This document shows positions 16,179-21,524 of a stretch of DNA of 21,524 bases, one piece after another. The stretch is from a virus. The notes beneath the pieces are model-generated. The model was not told the DNA's origin. It ran no database searches and worked only from the letters and a program-made list of their open reading frames with translations. Position numbers and translations under genes: made by a program. The stretch covers positions 1 through 21,524 of the IMG/VR virus record IMGVR_UViG_3300020187_000260; one strand, written 5' to 3'. Every line of letters starts with the position of its first letter. Positions within the stretch are counted from its first letter, which is position 1.

Positions 16179-17108
16179 CTACTTCCTGCTTGTTGGTTTA
16201 AATCCAGATGGTGGACTATCACTATTCTTAAAATCTGATATCTTAATGCCACTAGTAAGTCCTCTGAAGAAGGTTTGATTCGAATATGGAAATGTAAGGT
16301 TCCAGTTAACATAAGAGTCTCTGGGGAGAGAAGAGGATCTGGGCTCACCATTAGCATCCAGAGGACTTCTGTGCCACGGCATGAAATTAGATCTAGATCC
16401 CTCTCTCCTTAATACTGTAAAACTAATTTGATATTTGAAAAGTCCTGGCTCTTGAGAGCTTTCGGTAAAATTAAAACTTACAAAATACCCCTGATATATC
16501 ACCCCATCGTAATGACACTCTACCGTTGTGGCCAGCGCTCCCAAAGATTCGTGTGTAGATATCGGAGTCCAGTTTCTCTCTGGCAGAGCACTACCCTTAT
16601 TTCCAGTAAAAGTATCCATTATTGTTTCTAGACCGTCAGCTATTGCGGATGGTATTACCGAAAGACTTGGTCCAGATGATATATTATTTAGCTTGGCGGC
16701 ATTCTCAACAACCCCTGCCTTTATTCTATCCTTCGCCTTTTTAACCCTGGCTTTTATTATTTTATCGTACTCAACCTGCTCATGTCTATAGATTCTTCTT
16801 AGTACGTTTATTCCTTCTATACCAGAAGATCCCGTTGAGCCATTCATATTCAAAGTAGTGTTCTTCTCTCCCCAGTATTGAACAACATATCCTCCTTTTG
16901 TGAGGGACTCGTTTACAATCTTAGAGTCAGATAGAGTTACTGCTTCTGGATTAATATACATCTTTACATATATTCTGTTCCCATCAGAGCTAACATTTTC
17001 ACTGCTATTAAGATCAAAAGTGGAGATGTAATCCGATACTGGAAGAGACCATATCATTGTCGATCTCTTTATGTTTGGCGGATTATCCGAGGATAAAATT
17101 TTAGTCAT
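16179..17108 (-). CDS. Tail tube initiator / distal tube-like baseplate protein
   Basis: A 309-residue protein with an AGGAGAG Shine-Dalgarno, located between the tape measure and hub genes, where tube-initiator or hub-connector proteins are usually encoded. Residues about 45-100 hold KMYINPEAVTLSDSKIV and GGYVVQYWGEKNTTLNM followed by a Gly/Ser-rich turn and GINVLRRIYRHEQ. Residues about 193-232 hold VECHYDGVIYQGYFVSFNFT and GLFKYQISFTVLRR. Split beta-sandwich strands of this kind with the 'GY.v..wG......i.i.G.tG' pattern occur in tail-tube-like and distal tail proteins of large myoviruses. The charged helix at 105-135 (KIIKARVKKAKDRIKAGVV) interrupts the fold. The C-terminus is Ser/Pro-rich and disordered-looking. 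The role proposed is joining tube to hub; this is inference from position and fold pattern, with no lysozyme or LysM motif seen. Confidence 0.6.
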   Translation of the reverse strand: MTKILSSDNPPNIKRSTMIWSLPVSDYISTFDLNSSENVSSDGNRIYVKMYINPEAVTLSDSKIVNESLTKGGYVVQYWGEKNTTLNMNGSTGSSGIEGINVLRRIYRHEQVEYDKIIKARVKKAKDRIKAGVVENAAKLNNISSGPSLSVIPSAIADGLETIMDTFTGNKGSALPERNWTPISTHESLGALATTVECHYDGVIYQGYFVSFNFTESSQEPGLFKYQISFTVLRREGSRSNFMPWHRSPLDANGEPRSSSLPRDSYVNWNLTFPYSNQTFFRGLTSGIKISDFKNSDSPPSGFKPTSRK

Positions 17109-17130
17109 AATGCTCTCCTATGTCTCTTTA

Positions 17131-18897
17131 TTATCCAGGCGGATTGTCTGGTGTTTCGAACGCAGCGACAACTTCTAATATTGATTTCCATATAGATGAA
17201 GACTCCTCATTCATTGCGATTTTAACATCAACAAGCTGACTAGCGCGGTTAGTTGCTCCAGAACCAGGCGATTTATTTCCCATCTTTGATACATCGATAG
17301 ACATATCCCTTAGAGTATCAGCCATTCCCAGTGATGCATCCAAATCAACAGACTCCCTTGCTGTGTCCATTGCAGACGACATATCCATAATCTGTCCTCT
17401 AGTCATCCCTCCAGTTGCAATCGAAATAGACTTTAATGTTTCAAGCATCCCATTATACGTCGCGCTAGCAACGGTATTCTGCGCGACCATTTTTGACAAA
17501 TGAGCATTTGTTTTTTGAGACTCGTCAAGAGTATTTTCCTTCTGATCTCTCGTAGAATCAACAAGCTCTTCGAGTCTAGCTTTAGTCTCCTCTTTTCCTA
17601 GTACATTTATATTGTCAAGATTTTTTAGCAACTCAAGAGTTCTGTCTGCCTTTGCCACATCGGATATGCCAAACTGCTTTAACAGGTCTTGCTGTATTGC
17701 AAACTGCTGTTGCTTATCTGGAGAATCTGCGGCTTCTTGAAGGGTAATGATTTCTCCCCCTCCAAAATTTCTCAGAGTATCTCTCATAGCCTCAGCTACC
17801 TGCATACCTATATCTGCCTGACCAGAGCCAACCTTCTCCGATTCTAGCATTTTAGCTCTAAGTCCTATCGATCCTCCGAGGACTCCACTTCCAGCCCCAA
17901 AGTCTAATCCACCTTGCTGGAAAACAAAGAACGCCTTTCCGTAATCTTCAGCCATCTTCATGACAGATGAGGACATTGTGGTTGCGAGGCCTGAAGCATT
18001 TGATATACCTAGCCCAACCTTTTCAAGGGTCTCAACAAACCCTTCCAGAAACGGCTTTGCAAAGTCAGTAGACATACCAAACAATCTAAAGCCATTCGAT
18101 GCACTGCTCAGTGCTGAGGAGACAGATGACATTGTCAATCCCGTTTTCGAAGCAATGTCGTAGAAAGTCCCAATTTGGGTAACCGAGTCATCGGCGCTCA
18201 TGCCTAAGTCATAAATGCTTGATTTTACATCTCCAAAAACTTCTCGAAGACTCTTCCCAGTAGCGTCAGACATTAGCATTGATGCGTGAACCAGATTAAA
18301 GCTTCCCGATAATGTCGTCACAGAATCATCAAGTTTATCCGCCTCTATTCCCATTCCCATCATGGTTGTTGCGGCTTCCTTCATAGATCCAAAAGAAAAA
18401 TAATCTTCTGCATTATCCATAGATGCTGATAAGTCAGATATGCCATCTCTAAGAATTTTTGAGTCTTCAAAGGTTACTCCGAAAGATCTTCCGAGAACCG
18501 CAACTTCTGCAGTATATCTTCTCAAGCCCCTAGTAGAGTCATCAAGCGAGTCTGTTGCTGCTGTTGTATCTTCAACAACCTTCATCATGCTCTTCATCGA
18601 CTCTAGTGCTACTCCAGAAATCAAATTAGAACCTATTATAGGATTTGAAGCAATTGCCTCAAGTCCTTTTAGAGCTTTTGACATTCCAGCAATCGTATTA
18701 TTTGCATTCATTGCTGATTGATATATGTCGTCAAAAACCTTAGTTTCTTGCCCAAGAGATATTAACACCCTAGACATACCCTCAACCTTACTCGTCATAG
18801 CGGATAAAGTTTTTGAGTACGCCTGTACCGCGTCTGTCCCTTTGTCAAACTCAGAGTTCGTTTTAAATAGACTCTCTAATAATTCCTCTAACTTCAT
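17131..18897 (-). CDS. Tail tape measure protein (short)
   Basis: It directly follows the frameshifted tail chaperone gene, overlapping it as TAATG, with an AAGGAG Shine-Dalgarno 5 nt upstream. The 588 residues are almost entirely helical and rich in Ser, Met, Ala and Gly. Residues about 120-275 (YTAEVAVLGRSFGVTFEDSK, then VFGDVKSSIYDLGMSADDS and LTMSSVSSALSSASNGF) resemble the core of TP901-type tape measure proteins, with its recurrent 'LG.s..d......A...G.s...v...l' helical pattern. The Met-rich segment LATTMSSSVMKMAED lies at about 305-320. No C-terminal peptidoglycan hydrolase or zinc-peptidase motif is visible. Taking the usual rule of about 1.5 angstrom per residue, 588 residues would predict a tail near 85-90 nm, short beside the very large baseplate genes. 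Position and composition make the call fairly secure; sequence identity to named proteins was not testable. Confidence 0.8.
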   Translation of the reverse strand: MKLEELLESLFKTNSEFDKGTDAVQAYSKTLSAMTSKVEGMSRVLISLGQETKVFDDIYQSAMNANNTIAGMSKALKGLEAIASNPIIGSNLISGVALESMKSMMKVVEDTTAATDSLDDSTRGLRRYTAEVAVLGRSFGVTFEDSKILRDGISDLSASMDNAEDYFSFGSMKEAATTMMGMGIEADKLDDSVTTLSGSFNLVHASMLMSDATGKSLREVFGDVKSSIYDLGMSADDSVTQIGTFYDIASKTGLTMSSVSSALSSASNGFRLFGMSTDFAKPFLEGFVETLEKVGLGISNASGLATTMSSSVMKMAEDYGKAFFVFQQGGLDFGAGSGVLGGSIGLRAKMLESEKVGSGQADIGMQVAEAMRDTLRNFGGGEIITLQEAADSPDKQQQFAIQQDLLKQFGISDVAKADRTLELLKNLDNINVLGKEETKARLEELVDSTRDQKENTLDESQKTNAHLSKMVAQNTVASATYNGMLETLKSISIATGGMTRGQIMDMSSAMDTARESVDLDASLGMADTLRDMSIDVSKMGNKSPGSGATNRASQLVDVKIAMNEESSSIWKSILEVVAAFETPDNPPG

Positions 18898-19711
18898 TAA
18901 TACTCCTTAGTAACGTCAAAAAGAGAACTTTCGAAGTTTACATCTTCTTTTAACTCCTTATTATTATTAGTTTGTTCAAAACCAACACCTTTTTTTGCGT
19001 CTTTAAAGTCTTTCATAAATTCTGAATTTTTGTCTAACATGTCTTTTGCGAGTTCATGAGGGTCTACAGAACTGATCTTGGAGTTCTCACCTTCTCGGGA
19101 GTCTTTGATTCTTCTAACCGCTTCAGGATTTACAAATGACATCATATATTCCGCAATATCTCTTACGGTCTCTATAAGTTCTTTTTCATCCGTCCTTATG
19201 TTGTTAGAATACCATAGCATTTGAACGGCAGACATCTCTAAGAATAGATCATCGCTAACATGGATACCTAGAGATTTGCAAATTTTCCAACGGAGCCTGC
19301 TATAGGGCTCCTCTACGAGTTTTTTAGGTTCTCTGTTGCCTCGCCAGTATCTACATTAGAATTTATAGACTCAAAGGCCTCATATAACTTGTTTACTATG
19401 GAGAATTGCATTTTTGATATCAATGCAATCTTTTTATCAAAGGTCGTTTCCCCTTCCTCAACTCCTCCAATAACGGTCTCGAGATCGAACTCATTTATTT
19501 TCAATATTGAGCTTGCGACCGCAATACCTTTTGACTGAGCGAGTCTTTCCGCCTCAGACAATCCAAATATTTTTTCCAAAAGAGTTCTGTTTTGTTTTTC
19601 AGTTAGAGAGCTCATAGTGAACTTAACCTCTCCAATCTCAACAACCCTTTCATTTTTACCCATGAAGATTAATTTTTCCAATAAATCTTTTCCAACTGAA
19701 CCTTTTTCCAT
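18897..19711 (-). CDS. Tail assembly chaperone, long frameshift product (G-T-like fusion, about 271 aa)
   Basis: This is the product expected when ribosomes shift -1 at 19319-19325: 131 codons of the upstream frame, then 140 codons of the -1 frame to the TAA at 18897-18899. Right after the slip the -1 frame reads LVEEPYSRLRWKICKSLGIH and then VSDDLFLEMSAVQMLWY, open and protein-like, joining the downstream helical charged domain. The internal ATG at 19233-19235 has no good Shine-Dalgarno, so the downstream part is probably made only as the fusion. In lambda (G/GT) and many other long-tailed phages, the short and long chaperone forms coat the tape measure protein during tail assembly. The position just before the tape measure gene is the conserved one. 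The end of this gene overlaps the tape measure start by one base. Confidence 0.85.
19292..19325 (-). other. -1 programmed ribosomal frameshift signal: A AAA AAC plus hairpin
   Basis: On the minus strand the zero frame reads CTA AAA AAC TCG TAG. The heptamer A AAA AAC (19319-19325) is an in-register X XXY YYZ slippery site. A 7-nt spacer (19312-19318) containing the zero-frame stop is followed by a perfect 6-bp hairpin, GGAGCC / GGCTCC (19306-19311 with 19292-19297), with an 8-nt loop. Spacer length and stem position are typical of stimulatory structures. The hairpin lacks a following U tract, so it is not a terminator. Confidence 0.9.
19313..19711 (-). CDS. Tail assembly chaperone, short form (G-like, 132 aa)
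   Basis: The ATG at 19709-19711 sits 4 nt after GGAGG, one of the strongest ribosome binding sites here. The protein starts MEKGSVGKDLLEKLIFMGK, has a small beta region (VVEIGEVKFTMSSLTEKQN) and then helices to its end at LKNS. It stops two codons after the A AAA AAC slip site, so it is the default product when no frameshift occurs. A 'beta hairpin then S-L-T/S-x-x-x' opening is common in tail chaperones, where the first segment describes a target epitope-like loop. Function as the tape measure chaperone is inferred from gene order and from the frameshift signal rather than from detailed sequence similarity. Confidence 0.85.
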   Translation of the reverse strand: MEKGSVGKDLLEKLIFMGKNERVVEIGEVKFTMSSLTEKQNRTLLEKIFGLSEAERLAQSKGIAVASSILKINEFDLETVIGGVEEGETTFDKKIALISKMQFSIVNKLYEAFESINSNVDTGEATENLKNS

Positions 19712-19732
19712 AGTTCCTCCATCTTGTACTAT

Positions 19733-19741
19733 ATAATACCA
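19733..19741 (-). promoter_or_regulatory. Possible extended -10 promoter upstream of the chaperone gene
   Basis: The minus strand reads TGGTATTAT, an extended -10 match (TGn plus TATTAT, one mismatch to TATAAT), about 22 nt before the chaperone ATG. No acceptable -35 box is present at 16-18 nt upstream. AT-rich DNA makes chance matches common, so this is only a candidate, made more plausible by the stem-loop immediately upstream. Confidence 0.28.
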
Positions 19742-19744
19742 AAC

Positions 19745-19774
19745 AAAGAGAAAAAGCTTGCACTCTTTCTCTTT
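19745..19774 (-). terminator. Stem-loop after the tail tube gene: possible (weak) terminator or RNA-processing element
   Basis: In the largest noncoding gap of the cluster (19712-19799) the transcript can form a 12-bp stem, AAAGAGAAAGAG pairing with CTTTTTCTCTTT (one G-U pair), with the 6-nt loop TGCAAG. The stem is AU-rich and the 3' arm is U-rich, but the sequence after it (GTTTGG) is not a clean U tract. It could partly stop transcription after the abundant sheath and tube genes, or protect the upstream mRNA end. Confidence 0.4.
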
Positions 19775-19799
19775 ATAAAGTTTTTATAATTTATTTTTA

Positions 19800-20411
19800 T
19801 TAGTACGCGGCGTTTATAATTCCTGGGAAGTCCATCGCACCTCTTCTTTCTCCCGAATCCGCAGCAAACTCTGCTCCAGACTGATCGATATCGGCACCAG
19901 GGATTTCTCTCTGCCCAGAGCCAGAAGTATTGCCTACAGGCTCACCATTTCTAGTAGTATAGACTGTTTCTACGTCAACACTTGCATTCTCTTGAATAAT
20001 ATAATCAGAAGAACTATAAGTCTTTCCTATATTATTAAACCAACAGTTTTTATAAACCGTGACCATCTTTTCTTCTTCTGAGTCTCCAAAAAACTTATCT
20101 ATTACTACAATATCAAAAGGAATCCTTTGTGATTGAAGATGTACGAAGGATCTTCCGAACGCTTGAGTTACAGAAAGACCGTCATAAACTATTCTGGTGA
20201 TAGAAATAGTTATAGTTGTCTGTGCAGACGGAACGATCTCGACAAACCCATCCGTGCCTACCTCTGATATTCTTTTATTACCTCTACTTTGAGTTACTTG
20301 AAAAGATTGAACTGCCCCAACAGGCTCGCCGTTAACCATTATAACGACTTGTGTTGATAGGCCCGTTCTTGTTTTCGAATCAAGTGTGCTTTTTGTTGCT
20401 GGATACGCCAT
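19800..20411 (-). CDS. Tail tube protein
   Basis: A 203-residue protein directly downstream of the sheath gene, with AGGAG 6 nt before its ATG. Near the N-terminus QVVIMVNGEPVGAVQSFQVT followed by RISEVGTDGFVEIVPS looks like the first strands of a tail-tube beta-sandwich. ISITRIVYDGLSVTQAF and YKNCWFNNIGKTYSSSDYII, ending with ASVDVETVYT, give the remaining strands and the usual closing strand. The final 45 residues are Gly/Asp-rich and probably flexible (GNTSGSGQREIPGADIDQSG). Length, predicted fold and location between sheath and tape measure chaperone match tube proteins of contractile tails such as T4 gp19, which stack as hexameric rings inside the sheath. The direct sequence resemblance to T4 itself is not evident by eye. 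Confidence 0.82.
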   Translation of the reverse strand: MAYPATKSTLDSKTRTGLSTQVVIMVNGEPVGAVQSFQVTQSRGNKRISEVGTDGFVEIVPSAQTTITISITRIVYDGLSVTQAFGRSFVHLQSQRIPFDIVVIDKFFGDSEEEKMVTVYKNCWFNNIGKTYSSSDYIIQENASVDVETVYTTRNGEPVGNTSGSGQREIPGADIDQSGAEFAADSGERRGAMDFPGIINAAY

Positions 20412-20425
20412 TATTATCTCCTAAA

Positions 20426-21524
20426 TTATAATCCTACTTCGATGTCGATAAAGACATAGTTGATCGGGAATACTGGTACAAATCTCAAGAAAACATTTAT
20501 CTGTCTTGGATCTACTTTATCTCTCTCTACTCTAACATTAGAGTATGATTCTATAACAGTTTGCGTAAGTAAAGCACTCATAACACTTTTAGCTCTAACA
20601 AGGATTGCCGTGCTAGTATTTGAGTCTTGCACTCCACCAACATATGGCTTCATAGCATCTCTAAGCGCTGTTTTTACCCTATCTCTAATAAATATTATAG
20701 AAATCTCTTCGTCTTCTATATAACCACTATTACTTGTAGTTCTTCCCGCAAGAACCCTTCCCCCACCAGTTATTGGCTGAAGAACAGTGGCTCCAACAGA
20801 TCCCAACTCATTGAGAGTTATATCCCTGAAAAGCTTGTCTCTAAGTATTGTAAACCCTATAAGAGACTTGTTTGTCAAAGGAACTGCAATATTCTGAGTA
20901 GAGCTTAACAATCCGCCAGCTGCTGCTGCGATATAAAAACCATCCAAGAAAGAATTAGTTCCGTTTATAGATCGTACAATCTGATCTGGATAGAAGTAAA
21001 CACATCGATTCGACGTGTAATTATCGCTAAGTTTGAAGTTTTGAAGGTCTTCTATATTGCTATTCAAAACCTCTTCCGCATCATCACCTTGTATGCCTTC
21101 CATAACTCCGACATCTTCTACTGCGATCAGCTCTCTTCCTACGAGAGCATCTGGAGTTACCCCTTGCATTGCACCAATCAGAGCCATTCTCTCTCTTCTC
21201 TTAGGCATGCTAGACATAAGCTCACAGTGCCTAACTGCGGCCTGAAAGATAGCACTCTTTGTCTCTTTTGGCAAAGGAACTATAATTTGAGCCTGAAAAG
21301 CTTCCAGCTTCTCAAATGCTTCAAAGAAGTTAGCGTCAAAATAATCTGCATCATTCTGATCGATATAAGATATTTTAATTCCATCACCAGACTGTATAGC
21401 TCCACTTCTAACAAGGTCTCTGTTCAGCAAAAGTGCTGCGGTTTCAACGCTTGAGTTTGGATCTATTAAGACGATTTGCGTATCAGAAAAACCCACATCT
21501 TTGAAATCTTGAGATTGATCCTTA
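20426..21524 (-). CDS. Tail sheath protein, C-terminal part (5' end beyond window)
   Basis: 365 codons are present and the frame is open through the right edge. The GTG at 21494-21496 is not a convincing start: the frame continues upstream as KDQSQDFKD, no Shine-Dalgarno precedes it, and sheath proteins are usually longer. The C-terminal end has the sheath signature: IAVPLTNKSLIGFTILRDKL, then GGGRVLAGRTTS, and the final VDPRQINVFLRFVPVFPINY followed by VFIDIEVG. This closing strand takes part in the handshake linking neighbouring sheath subunits in known contractile tails. Residues within the window around FQAQIIVPLPKETKSA belong to the conserved Rossmann-like middle domain. The stop is 14 nt before the tube gene, the normal order in contractile phages. 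Confidence 0.9.
   Translation of the reverse strand, partial: KDQSQDFKDVGFSDTQIVLIDPNSSVETAALLLNRDLVRSGAIQSGDGIKISYIDQNDADYFDANFFEAFEKLEAFQAQIIVPLPKETKSAIFQAAVRHCELMSSMPKRRERMALIGAMQGVTPDALVGRELIAVEDVGVMEGIQGDDAEEVLNSNIEDLQNFKLSDNYTSNRCVYFYPDQIVRSINGTNSFLDGFYIAAAAGGLLSSTQNIAVPLTNKSLIGFTILRDKLFRDITLNELGSVGATVLQPITGGGRVLAGRTTSNSGYIEDEEISIIFIRDRVKTALRDAMKPYVGGVQDSNTSTAILVRAKSVMSALLTQTVIESYSNVRVERDKVDPRQINVFLRFVPVFPINYVFIDIEVGL

Noticed and set aside
19233-19235. ATG as independent start of the second chaperone ORF
   Set aside because: Only a weak AG-rich sequence precedes it, and the frame continues upstream in protein-like sequence exactly to the A AAA AAC slip site.
19292-19311. Hairpin as a Rho-independent terminator
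   Set aside because: No U tract follows the stem, it lies inside the coding region of the fusion, and its spacing from the slippery site fits a frameshift stimulator.
21494-21496. GTG as start codon of the sheath gene
   Set aside because: The frame is open upstream to the window edge, no Shine-Dalgarno precedes it, and starting there would remove the N-terminal part of a sheath protein.
1-21524. tRNA genes, CRISPR arrays, insertion sequences, attachment sites or recoded stop codons
   Set aside because: None were seen. Coding density leaves no room for RNA genes or arrays, no transposase-like ORF exists, and all three stop codons end genes normally.

Overview
The window reads as one stretch of the tail gene cluster of a contractile-tailed bacteriophage (myovirus-like), cut at both ends. 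It is clearly AT-rich, every credible gene lies on the minus strand, and genes are packed with overlaps or gaps of a few bases, mostly behind good Shine-Dalgarno sequences. TAA, TAG and TGA all serve as stops, so the code looks standard. Arg (AGA/AGG) and Ile (ATA) codons fit an AT-rich genome. No host can be named. A tape measure gene, a frameshifted tail chaperone and very large baseplate proteins favour a large phage over a non-phage injection particle.

In transcription order (right to left): the C-terminal part of the tail sheath protein (20426-21524, cut by the window edge); the tail tube protein (19800-20411); a short intergenic stretch with a stem-loop and a possible extended -10 promoter; the tail assembly chaperone pair, whose long form is made by -1 frameshifting on A AAA AAC with a hairpin 7 nt downstream (18897-19711); a short tape measure protein (17131-18897); a tail-tube-initiator-like protein (16179-17108); a 1622-residue baseplate hub (11304-16172); and a 746-residue central spike (9067-11307). 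Then come four large genes I cannot name (6846-9047, 5366-6853, 2049-5219, 151-2046), presumably baseplate parts, and finally the first 33 codons of a gp25/W-like baseplate wedge protein (1-101) running off the left edge.

The products would build the tail in the usual way: hub and spike form the centre of the baseplate, the initiator nucleates the tube, the chaperones coat the tape measure while the tube polymerises, and the sheath assembles around it.

Two recoding-type signals stand out. The chaperone frameshift is a textbook signal, absent from a plain ORF list. The second is less settled: at a run of seven A (minus strand, 5446-5452) the coding signal seems to pass from the 495-codon frame into the -1 frame, where it continues with no stop and no ATG, GTG or TTG start into the 1056-codon gene, whose own first ATG has no ribosome binding site. 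The two may be one protein of about 1600 residues, split by frameshifting, polymerase slippage, a mutation or a homopolymer sequencing error.
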